Under the pieces are notes generated by a model that was not told the origin of the DNA, ran no database searches, and saw only the letters and a list, made by a program, of their open reading frames with translations. Shown piece after piece: positions 38,471 to 51,005 of a stretch of DNA of 64,000 nt (the stretch's first letter is position 1; the number at the start of each line of letters is the position of its first letter). Made by a program: the position numbers and the translations under genes. This DNA comes from Kovacikia minuta CCNUW1 (GTDB taxonomy: Bacteria > Cyanobacteriota > Cyanobacteriia > Leptolyngbyales > Leptolyngbyaceae). Where the stretch lies: positions 5,156,536-5,220,535 of the forward strand of contig NZ_CP083582.1 of assembly GCF_020091585.1 (NCBI RefSeq), read 5' to 3'.

Positions 38471-38502
38471 TTAAAAAGTCTCCTTCGAGGATGAAGGAGA
38501 CT
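38471..38502 (-). terminator. Rho-independent terminator of the rRNA operon
   Basis: On the minus strand AGTCTCCTTC and GAAGGAGACT form a perfect 10-bp stem with the six-base loop ATCCTC, followed by TTTTT. It starts 15 bases after the 5S 3' end. Confidence 0.9.
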
Positions 38503-38516
38503 GATGAGAATATTAA

Positions 38517-38633
38517 CCTGGCGACGAGCTATTTTTGCGGGACGCAGCCGTCCAACTATCTTTGCCGCAGTTGCGTTTCACACCTGAGTTCGGGAAGGGT
38601 CAGAGTGGGTCCACAACGCCATAGACACCAGGA
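38517..38633 (-). rRNA. rrf: 5S ribosomal RNA
   Basis: About 117 bases. The terminal stem CCTGGTGTC..GGCGCCAGG type is visible (plus strand CCTGGCGACG and GACACCAGG), as is the conserved CCGAACTCAG loop (CTGAGTTCGG on the plus strand). It lies about 54 bases after the 23S 3' end. Confidence 0.92.
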
Positions 38634-38686
38634 ATGGAAACAGAACCTTGAAAGCTGCATAGTATTTGTCAACACCAACGATTTGA

Positions 38687-41560
<2,874 letters not shown>

Positions 41561-41828
41561 ACTTACAACAACTTTCTCAAGTTGCACATTGGTGTCTGTG
41601 ATTACTAGGCTCTAGACTATAAGCTCCAAATTGGCGGTCTCCCACCTCCTCTTTCTTATCATCTGTCACCTAGCTTTCTACCTGACAAATACTATGCAGT
41701 TTTCAAGGTTCTGACTGGACGAATCCAGCAGGCTCACTAATCTAACACATCCGCTGATTAGATAAGTTGCTGAACTCTCTTCCTCAAGCTACATCCCCTC
41801 AGACAAATAACAAATCGTTATCATCCAG

Positions 41829-41901
41829 TGGAGGTTAGCGGACTCGAACCGCTGACATCCTGCTTGCAAAGCAGGCGCTCTACCAACTGAGCTAAACCCC
41901 C
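41829..41901 (-). tRNA. trnA: tRNA-Ala(UGC)
   Basis: A 73-nt cloverleaf: acceptor GGGGGTT/AACCTCC, D-arm AGCTCAGTTGGTAGAGC, anticodon loop CTTTGCAAG (UGC) and T-arm GGTTCGAGTCC. CCA is not encoded beyond the terminal A. It lies in the 16S-23S spacer. Confidence 0.96.
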
Positions 41902-41945
41902 AAATAAAAGGAAGTAAAAATTAGAAACAGAGCCTCAGGATATTT

Positions 41946-41974
41946 CCCTACTCCCTACTCCCTACTCCCTCCCT
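41946..41974. repeat. CCCTACT heptamers inside the rRNA spacer
   Basis: Three full CCCTACT units plus partial units lie between tRNA-Ile and tRNA-Ala. Confidence 0.9.
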
Positions 41975-41979
41975 AAAGG

Positions 41980-42053
<74 letters not shown>

Positions 42054-42169
42054 ATAAAACCGAACCTTAATAGTTTGAAAGCCATCATCTAATCTCGACC
42101 GACCTTGGGATGACCAACTCTTGCTTAATAACACTGTGCTTTCAGCTTAAGAGTGGGTAGGTCTCCCTA

Positions 42170-43656
<1,487 letters not shown>

Positions 43657-43853
43657 GTCTCATTTATGAGTCTTTGGCTCCAGAAATTCTCATTTCCGGT
43701 TCTCTACTATCCGCTCTAGAAGTTACCCCCTAAAGCTTCTCTTTACCTTGACGAGTATTAGATGCTATTCTGGCTTCCAAACTATTCTGTTTTCTAGGTT
43801 CGGGCGGCTCCGGTTCCCTCGCTTTCGCTTGGCTTCCCTCACCGCGCTTATCT

Positions 43854-43882
43854 AATGTAGCGAAACTACCCCACACTGTCAA
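43854..43882 (-). promoter_or_regulatory. rRNA operon promoter
   Basis: On the minus strand TTGACA (43882-43877) and TACATT (43859-43854) are separated by 17 bases, a near-consensus sigma-70-type promoter. It lies about 200 bases before the 16S 5' end. Confidence 0.75.
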
Positions 43883-43980
43883 GCATTTCCCTCAATTTCC
43901 TCCCCACTCGATCCCTTCAATACCTCAAACCCCTCTCACATAACCACCCTGGCTCACACCCATCACCACCACCACAAAAC

Positions 43981-44185
43981 TAACCTACCTGGAAAAATAA
44001 ACATCCAGGGGGAAAAACACCCAAAAATAAACACAAAAAATTAAACACAAAAAATTAAACACAAAAAAATCCAGGGGGAAAAACCGGAATAACTACCACC
44101 CAAGGAAAAACTCCAAGATACTGCCTCGCAATAAATACCCCGGAATAAACTAATAAAACTAGTAAAACTAATAAAATAAGTCCGA
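43981..44185. repeat. AT-rich direct repeats upstream of the rRNA promoter
   Basis: ATCCAGGGGGAAAAAC occurs at 44003-44018 and 44069-44084. Between them are three tandem TTAAACACAAAAAA-like 14-mers. ACTAATAAA/ACTAGTAAA units follow at 44149-44175. The tract lies between the rRNA promoter and the ppk1 stop. Confidence 0.7.
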
Positions 44186-44208
44186 CCTAAATAATCTCAA
44201 AGGGAAAG

Positions 44209-46360
44209 TTATTCGTGTGCCATTTCCATAAGGATTCGCTGGGAACTCTGTTCGGGATTATCTGTTGCGGGACGGCGCTGGATGTAACGTCCATCGGGTT
44301 GTAGGTCCCAAGCTTGGCGATTGTCTGCTAGCATGACGCCGAGCGCTTCTTCTAAGTCTTTGGCGATCGTCATATCCTCGATCTGGACAACGGCTTCCAC
44401 TCGTCGGTCTAAATTGCGCGGCATCCAATCGGCACTGCCGATAAAAACTTCTTCCTGTCCTCGGTTGTGGAAGTAGAAGATGCGGGAATGTTCTAGAAAC
44501 CGCCCGACAATGCTAATTACCCGAATATTTTCACTGATCCCACTTAGTTGAGGTCGGAGGCAGCACATGCCACGAATAATTAAGTCGATTTGTACGCCTG
44601 CTTGAGAAGCTTCATAAAGAGTGGAAATAATGGTGGGATCGACAAGGGCATTCATTTTGGCAACGATGCGGGCATGATAGCCCTCCCTGGCATATTCTGT
44701 TTCCCGACGAATTAATGTGATCATCCGATCGCGTAAGTTTACTGGAGCAACTAACAGTTTGCGATAGACATGCTGCCGCGAGTAGCCTGTCAGGTAGTTA
44801 AACAAATCGGTTAAGTCTGCTCCCAGGTCTTCTCGGCAACTCATCAAACCTACATCGGTGTAAAGGCGGGCAGTTTTGGGATTGTAGTTACCGGTGCCGA
44901 TGTGAACGTAGCGCCGAATTCGACCTTCCTCTCGTCGCACGACGAGCACTACTTTGGTATGGGTTTTTAGCCCAACTAGGACCGTAAACCACATGGACAC
45001 CGACACTTTCCAACTTGCGTGCCCAGTTGATATTGTTTTCCTCATCAAAACGGGCTTTTAACTCAACCAGGGCAGATACCTGCTTGCCATTCTCTGCTGC
45101 TGCTATCAGGGCATTTACGATCGGAGAATCTCCTGAGGTGCGGTAGAGGGTCATTTTGATTGCCAGCACATGGGGATCTTCTGCTGCCTGAGTTATGAAG
45201 CGTTGAACTGTGTTGGTAAAGGAGTGATAGGGGTGGTGAACCATCACATCCTGCTTACGAATGGCTGCAAAGAAGTCTTCTTCAATCTCGATTTGGCTCT
45301 TGTCTAAAGCGGAATCAGTAAACCGTCGAAGTCGTGGGGGGACGGTGGAGATTCGTACTGAATCTTTGAGTTCGGGTAGGGGCAGATCCATCAATGTAAA
45401 TAGATCTCGCAGGCAAAGCAGTCCTTCTACCTCATATATATCTGGTTCACTCAGGTCCATTTCCTGGCGCAGCATTTCTCGGACATTTTCGGGGGTGGAG
45501 GCATGCACTTCCAGGCGCACGATGGAGCCGCCAAATCGGCGTTTCCGTAATTCTTGTTCGATCGCCAATAACAGATCATCTGCCTCATCCTCTTCCAGTT
45601 CCAAATCCCCATCGCGAGTAATTCGGAAAGGATAGTATTCCTGGATGTTCATCCCTGGGAATAATGCTTCTAGATTATGTGCGATCACCTGCTCCAGCGG
45701 TACGGCTGTCCAGATGGCTGGAGTTTCCTTCTGCTGAAGCCGTAACTCGTCAGATAGGGGCAAAAAACGGGGCAGAATGTTGGGCACTTTAACTCTGGCG
45801 TACAGGTCTTCGCCAGTAACGGGATCCTTGATTACCACTGCCAGATTGAGGCTGAGATTGGAAATGTAGGGAAAGGGATGACCTGGGTCGATCGCCAGTG
45901 GTGTGAGGACTGGGAAAATTTGCTCTTCAAAATAGCGCTGGAGGTAGGTACGTTGTTCTTGATTGAGATCAATGTAATCAAGGATATAAACCCCTTTTGC
46001 TGCTAATTGGGGGCGCAACGCCTGCTCAAAATGCCGATGCTCCTGGGTTATCATGGGGCGCAACCTCTGGCTAATCAGCTCTAACTGTTCTTTGGGGGTG
46101 CGTCCGTCGGCTGACAGTTTCGTGACGTTAGCTTCCACCTGTTGCTTTAATGCTGCAACCCGTACCATGAAATATTCGTCCAGGTTGGAGCTAAAAATCG
46201 CCAGGAACTTCAGTCGTTCTAACAATGGTGTGCGTGGGTCAAACGCCTCACGCAGAACCCGGTTGTTGAACTCTAGCCAACTCAGTTCGCGATTAAAGTA
46301 ATATTGCGGGTCTGATAGGTTGATCTCTGTTGCGACGGGTATCTTTTTGCGCCTGGGCAT
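44209..46360 (-). pseudogene. ppk1: Polyphosphate kinase 1, single-base frameshift
   Basis: Ppk1 makes polyphosphate from ATP. The 5' frame (to 44888) holds the N-terminal, head and first catalytic parts ([52 protein letters not shown]). The 3' frame (from about 44980) continues [17 protein letters not shown], the phospho-His region [12 protein letters not shown] and [16 protein letters not shown]. One extra base at 44979-44980 (CC for C on the coding strand) separates them; removing it gives a continuous enzyme of about 717 residues. The rest of the sequence is conserved, so this may be a recent mutation or a sequencing error. Confidence 0.9.
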
Positions 46361-46589
46361 TGGGGGGAAGAAGGATAAGGGATGGGGGATGAGGGCGTTT
46401 TAAGTTTTGGTTTTGAGTTTCGCTTTGAAGAGGGGAGAAATTTATTTCAGGTATGACAAATAATGGGTTGCAAGCGTTAGTAAAGGAGGCTTTATAACCC
46501 AAAACAGCAAATTCAAAATCCAAAACTGGATATGAATCTGCTGTCATTTTAAGCGTAAAAAGTGGGAGATCGCGGATCGTGTTAGATTA

Positions 46590-46973
46590 CTAGCTGACTT
46601 TCTGTTCGTAATAATCAGCGATGTGATTGTATACGTGGTCAGGGAATTTTAGATCCTTATAAACGTTACAGGCATCGGGATCATCGGGATCGGGGCAAAT
46701 AGGAAATTCTTGTTGTTGTTGCCACTCTAGAACGCGATCGCGTTTGGGTGGATTGTAGTCTTTGCTTTGCACTTGTCGATAAAGCGATCGAGCATCTGTT
46801 TCACTAAAGTTGACATCTTTCTGGAGATAGGCGACCAGTTCATCTTCATCCATAAAATGGTGTGCCACCATAGCAAAGACCAGTCTTCCGTAATGACCAA
46901 TATCTTGACTTGCGTCCAGAGCATCCAGAAGATGCACCATCATTGTGTTCTTTCGTAACTCTTCAATTGACAT
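46590..46973 (-). CDS. Conserved cyanobacterial hypothetical protein
   Basis: Start taken at ATG 46973 (MSIEELRKNTMMVHLLDAL); a GTG five codons upstream is less likely. The product is 127 residues. GHYGRLVFAMVAHHFMDEDELVAYL and a Cys/Asp/Pro-rich stretch (ICPDPDDPDACNVYKDL) are distinctive. It appears soluble and helical. The C-rich stretch might bind metal. Function unknown. Confidence 0.6.
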   Translation of the reverse strand: MSIEELRKNTMMVHLLDALDASQDIGHYGRLVFAMVAHHFMDEDELVAYLQKDVNFSETDARSLYRQVQSKDYNPPKRDRVLEWQQQQEFPICPDPDDPDACNVYKDLKFPDHVYNHIADYYEQKVS

Positions 46974-47104
46974 AGGTTTGTTCCACACATCTACTGTTTC
47001 TCTTGTAAGCTGTGTGGGGAAATTTACCCTCTATCGCAGGAGCGGTTTAGTACAAGTATATTAATTGATGGCACTCCTAGAGAAAAAGGAGGAACCAGAG
47101 GCAT

Positions 47105-47818
47105 TTATTTAGGTGCAGGTTCAGGGCATTTCTTGTTGACAAAATCGCATTGGTACACGTAGGGTTCTTGCCAACTCAAGGGAATTTCGAGCAAATCGCG
47201 AGTGCCGGTGATCCCTTGCCCAATAAAGAACAATAATGCGATCGAGTTAAGAATGATATGGACTGTACGCCAGCGGTTTTGGCGATCCTGATAGATCTCC
47301 TGAATGATGGCGAGGGAGAAGATCATCAGCATGGTTGCAATCATGCCGTAGTAAAAGTGTGAAACATACCACTCATCATTGCGACGAAAGACTTCTGGTT
47401 GGAAACCCAGGATAATCACGCCCATACCTGTTAAAGTTGCAAAAATTGCTCGCCAAATCTTTGGTCTGGCGTTGTAGAGGATGACTAAGGAGGCGATCGT
47501 GGCAATGTAGATAGCAACTATAAAGAAAAAACGAAATGGCTCTGCTGCCCATATCTGTTTTTCTACCATTTTTGAAAAGATTGGGTATGCCATTCCCAAC
47601 AGCGCAATGCCCACCACTGAGCCGCTTAGCCACCGCCCTATTTGCACATGCTCCTTCCCTACGACCGGAGGAATCTTGCTCTTACCTTCTGCATCAACCT
47701 CCAATCGCCGTTGACGGGTCTGTACTGCTAATCTCACCACAATTCCAATCAGCGGAAAAACGACGACAACCGCAAGCATTGGATGCAGTAAGCCGAGGAA
47801 GTCTTGAAAACCGACCAT
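47105..47818 (-). CDS. DUF4079 family membrane protein
   Basis: A 237-residue protein with about five to six transmembrane segments. It opens with FLGLLHPMLAVVVVFPLIGIVVRLA and carries conserved-looking histidines (LLHP, SHFYYGMIA, WRTVHIILNSIALLFF), consistent with the cytochrome b561-like DUF4079 family of cyanobacteria. A heme-binding role is plausible from the His pattern but not shown. The C-terminal QCDFVNKKCPEP holds two Cys. Confidence 0.75.
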   Translation of the reverse strand: MVGFQDFLGLLHPMLAVVVVFPLIGIVVRLAVQTRQRRLEVDAEGKSKIPPVVGKEHVQIGRWLSGSVVGIALLGMAYPIFSKMVEKQIWAAEPFRFFFIVAIYIATIASLVILYNARPKIWRAIFATLTGMGVIILGFQPEVFRRNDEWYVSHFYYGMIATMLMIFSLAIIQEIYQDRQNRWRTVHIILNSIALLFFIGQGITGTRDLLEIPLSWQEPYVYQCDFVNKKCPEPAPK

Positions 47819-47904
47819 GCAGCACCTCTTCAGGTTTGAAAAGTTTTGAATGCCCTAAAAGGCTGAGATGGTAGTAGATTATCAGGTTGAGATGAGAGAC
47901 GGAT

Positions 47905-48138
47905 GAGATGTTAAGAAGAAAGGATAAAGGATGGGGAAAAAAGGATGAGGGATGAGGGATGAAGGATGAAGGATGAAGGATGAAGGATGAAGGATGAAAA
48001 TTATGAATTATGAATTATGAATTAGATGATTAGTAATTGGTTTGGCTACCTCATATTTTCCGTCCTCCTCATCCCTCATCCCTCATTCCTCATCCCTCCT
48101 TTCTCCCTCACCCTCCCTTCTGCCTTCTGCTCTCTGCC
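47905..48138. repeat. STRR arrays, GGATGAA / GAATTAT / CATCCCT
   Basis: A long GGATGAA/GGATGAG array (47925-47998), ATGAATT units (48003-48022) and complementary CATCCCT/CATTCCT units (48070-48100). No gene is present between 47819 and 48138. Confidence 0.85.
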
Positions 48139-49191
48139 TTACCCCAATAAACAGGCGATCGGGAAGATCAGATATTCCAGAAAAAACAGTTTCCAGATGA
48201 ACTGGTAAAAGTGGCTAATTGACCGTTTGTTTTGCAAATTAACACTACGACTGCGGAGCCACATTGAACCCAGTGCTAAAAGGTGAGTCGTTACTAAAAA
48301 TGCAGGGTTTACTCCTGGCAAACCTAAAACTCCAACCGTAATCATGCCAAGGTAGCAGGCAATTAGAACCCCAAGCGCCAGTTTGAACACATTATTTTTC
48401 CCAACGCGCAGGGTCAGTGTTCTGATGTTGTACTGGCGATCGCCCTCCATATCGGGAATATCTTTGAAGATCGCGATCGCAAACGTAAAGATGAGAATAA
48501 ACAGCGTCAGGATTAAAACAGAGGGAGGGAGAGAGGGAGGTGGGAAGAGAGAGGAAAGAAAACCCGCTCCCCACTCCCGCTGACTACTGAAATGCAGAAA
48601 TAAGCCTAGATTTACAATGACTCCCCGCACCGTCAAAATGCAGAGTGAGGCGGGAAAGGGGAAACGTTTGAGTCGAATCGGTGGCAAAGAGTAGGCCGTA
48701 CCGATGATTAAACTGATGCCAACGGTTGCCAAGAGAAAGGGACTGCCTGCGATCGCCAGGGAAATTGCCAGAATTCCGGTAACAACAATGATGGTGATTG
48801 CCTGCTTACGAGAAAACTCCCTAGAAGCCAGGGGTAGATGGGGCTTGTTGATGCGATCGATTTCCACATCTTCTAACTGATTCAGTCCAACAATGTAAAC
48901 ATTGCCACAGAGACAGGCGAGAAGTGGAAGGATGAGGGATGAGGGATGAGGGATGAGGGAGAAGGGAAGAGAAATTCCTCCTTCCACCCTGCCTTCTGCT
49001 AAAGCAATAAAATACAGTCCCAGGACACTTAGACTCGTACCGATGACGGTATGAGGACGGGAAAACTTCCAAAATGCATAGAGTGAAGAGGCAAGTAGCC
49101 GAATCCCTTTTGGTTTTACTGGTGGGTTGGAGGGGTCAGCAGGTTTAGCGAGAGTTCGGCTCATGTTTAATTGATTCTTTGAATGATTCAA
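48139..49191 (-). CDS. hpt: Homogentisate phytyltransferase (tocopherol synthesis)
   Basis: A 350-residue UbiA-family prenyltransferase that joins phytyl diphosphate to homogentisate in the membrane, the committed step to vitamin E. Matches to cyanobacterial Hpt are strong: FWKFSRPHTVIGTSLSV, NVYIVGLNQLEDVEIDRINKP, LIIGTAYSLPPIRLKR, FKDIPDMEGDRQYNI and FYQFIWKLFFLEY. The two Asp-rich motifs are present. Two loops are odd: both are encoded by STRR units (48926-48970 and 48522-48552) and read as Ser/Pro/Leu-rich insertions. The start may be residue 10 (MSRTL). Confidence 0.92.
   Translation of the reverse strand: MNHSKNQLNMSRTLAKPADPSNPPVKPKGIRLLASSLYAFWKFSRPHTVIGTSLSVLGLYFIALAEGRVEGGISLPFSLIPHPSSLILPLLACLCGNVYIVGLNQLEDVEIDRINKPHLPLASREFSRKQAITIIVVTGILAISLAIAGSPFLLATVGISLIIGTAYSLPPIRLKRFPFPASLCILTVRGVIVNLGLFLHFSSQREWGAGFLSSLFPPPSLPPSVLILTLFILIFTFAIAIFKDIPDMEGDRQYNIRTLTLRVGKNNVFKLALGVLIACYLGMITVGVLGLPGVNPAFLVTTHLLALGSMWLRSRSVNLQNKRSISHFYQFIWKLFFLEYLIFPIACLLG
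48522..48552. repeat. STRR-like array inside hpt, copy 2
   Basis: GAGGGAG/GAGAGGG units read in frame as LFPPPSLPPS in a loop before the final Hpt motif block. Confidence 0.75.
48926..48970. repeat. STRR array inside hpt, copy 1
   Basis: Four to five GGATGAG heptamers, the same unit as in the downstream spacer, read in frame as SLIPHPSSLI between the first two helices. Confidence 0.85.
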
Positions 49192-49415
49192 TGCCTGTCT
49201 AAGCCAGGAGAAGTAACCTTTTTACAATAAGCAGTTTTTGCTGAGAAAAGCCTCTTTCAGATTAGAATCCGGACTTTTTGGCAAAAGTATCGTAAACCGC
49301 TAACCTGTTGAAGCCATCCACCCTCAGCGATAAATAGGAACGCAACCTTTAAACTGAAGTTTAGATTATGGACTTTAGATTCTGACTTTGAGCCGTTTGC
49401 CTAGGGCGAGTTTAA

Positions 49416-50474
49416 GTGTCTTTTGGTCTAAAGCCCAGACTGGATAGGTCAAAGTCCAACTTGAAGGGTCAAGCTGTGGCAACTGCAAAACCAAATTGGT
49501 TCCAAATGGCTCTAACAGTGCGCGGCTCTGTTCTGCCTATTATTCTTCCACGCATTTTCCTTTTTGGGTGCATAGGAGTTTTGGTTTCCCTGGCTCACGC
49601 TTCGGGATTGCTTTTCTATTCTGATACCTTGGGAGATTTAACCAATAATGTTGCCTGCAATCTTGTCCTGGGTTTGTTGCTGGTGTTTCGGACGAATACG
49701 GCTTACGAACGATTCTGGGAAGGGCGAAAAGCCTGGGGCACCCTGGTCGTCAACATTCGGAATCTGGCACGCGAGATTCAAGTGGGCGTGATGGAACCCG
49801 ATGAGGTCGCCAGAGTGGAGAAACGGGCGGCATTAAATTGGTTAGGTGCTTTTGTGATCGCCACTAAACTTCACCTCCGCAATCAGCCCATTGCGGATCA
49901 GTTAGATTCCTTAACGGAACCAGAAGTCCGCTCTGTCTTGAGTCAATCCAAAAATTCTCCCTTAGATTTGCTGTTGTTTGTGAGTGATTACCTGCAACAG
50001 CAATCGCAAAAACAGCGCCTGGACAGCAGTCAACGTTATATTTTGACAGAACTCTTAAATAATTTGGTAGAAGGGCTGACCAGTTGTGAACGAATTGCCA
50101 GTACACCCATGCCGATCGCCTATTCTATTTATCTCAAGCGTCTGATCATGATTTATTGCGGGTTGCTACCCTTTAGTCTGGTAGAGGGTTTGAACTGGTG
50201 GACTGGTGCCGTCGTCGCCCTGATTAGCTTTGTTTTGTTGGGGGTTGAAGCGATCGGGAATGAAATTGAAGATCCCTTTGGCACCGACCCCAACGATTTA
50301 CCGCTAGACGAGATTTGCAATGCGGTGTTGGATACCATTGAAAGCGCAAAGCAATTCGCATTGGGCAGTTCACAAACAGTTTTACTAGAAAAGAACTCCT
50401 TGCCCAACAATTATCCAAGCGCAAAAATTGAGATGCATCACTCATCGCCCCCCCAGAAAATCCAGGAAGCTTGA
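49416..50474 (+). CDS. Bestrophin-family anion channel
   Basis: A 352-residue bestrophin-like (UPF0187) membrane protein. Conserved parts are VRGSVLPIILPRIFLFG, FRTNTAYERFWEGRKAWG, YCGLLPFSLVE and GVEAIGNEIEDPFGTDPNDLPLD. Homologs act as chloride or bicarbonate-permeable channels; in cyanobacteria and algae a link to carbon or ion balance is plausible. The GTG at 49416 gives the longest frame; another GTG at 49476 with GAAGG upstream is possible, since the NWFQ segment is usually near the start. Confidence 0.85.
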   Translation: MSFGLKPRLDRSKSNLKGQAVATAKPNWFQMALTVRGSVLPIILPRIFLFGCIGVLVSLAHASGLLFYSDTLGDLTNNVACNLVLGLLLVFRTNTAYERFWEGRKAWGTLVVNIRNLAREIQVGVMEPDEVARVEKRAALNWLGAFVIATKLHLRNQPIADQLDSLTEPEVRSVLSQSKNSPLDLLLFVSDYLQQQSQKQRLDSSQRYILTELLNNLVEGLTSCERIASTPMPIAYSIYLKRLIMIYCGLLPFSLVEGLNWWTGAVVALISFVLLGVEAIGNEIEDPFGTDPNDLPLDEICNAVLDTIESAKQFALGSSQTVLLEKNSLPNNYPSAKIEMHHSSPPQKIQEA

Positions 50475-50481
50475 TTTAGTT

Positions 50482-50510
50482 ATTAGCTATTGGCTATTGG
50501 CTATTGGTTA
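50482..50510. repeat. Short tandem repeat
   Basis: Tandem GCTATTG-type heptamers between the bestrophin and Trypco1-like genes. Confidence 0.6.
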
Positions 50511-50517
50511 TCAGTCC

Positions 50518-50892
50518 TCATGATGCTTCTGGTTGTTGCTGTGAGGGCAATTTGCATTTAACAGAGATCTCCAGGTTGCAGTCGGCTGAACCTTCAGTGA
50601 TGTAAGGAATACCCGCTTTACCGCTAATCTTCAAGCCAAACTTGAGGCTTACTTCTTCGACCTCCGCCGCTCCAAAATCTTTGAAGGCGCTGAGGGCATA
50701 CAGGGTGTAGCCGCGAATCATGCTCCGCGCCTGTTGCATTCTGACCAGCACGTCGTCAGTTATGCCCATTCCACCTGGATCATCCTCGTCTTCGACGATC
50801 GCAGACACGACATTTGGCGTGGATTTGGATTCAATATAAATCTCAAAGGTTTCGCCTCCCTCCTGGAACAGGAAGCCTTGCACATCAGCCAT
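50518..50892 (-). CDS. Trypco1 / CU044_2847-like protein
   Basis: Start taken at ATG 50892; 17 upstream codons lie in the divergent promoter region. The 124-residue product resembles the trypsin-co-occurring domain 1 family: a beta-strand with acidic turns (GGETFEIYIESKSTPNVVSAI), a helix (QQARSMIRGYTLYALSAFKDFG) and a typical ending (VEEVSLKFGLKISGKAGIPYITEGSADCNLEISVKC). Such domains are found beside caspase, trypsin and STAND proteins in bacterial conflict systems. It is divergent from the caspase gene by 113 bases. Confidence 0.65.
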   Translation of the reverse strand: MADVQGFLFQEGGETFEIYIESKSTPNVVSAIVEDEDDPGGMGITDDVLVRMQQARSMIRGYTLYALSAFKDFGAAEVEEVSLKFGLKISGKAGIPYITEGSADCNLEISVKCKLPSQQQPEAS

Positions 50893-51005
50893 GATTGCCT
50901 CGGTAAAGATTAAACTCTTTGCAAAGTTTTTGTACAGTTTCAAGCCTTTCTCAGTATATCTGGCTAGATTGGAGTGACTTTGCCGACTTCGAGGTCTCTA
51001 CCCCT

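Noticed and set aside
48026-48208. 60-codon plus-strand frame
   Set aside because: It is the translation of CATCCCT/CTTCTGC heptamers and runs into the hpt 3' end.
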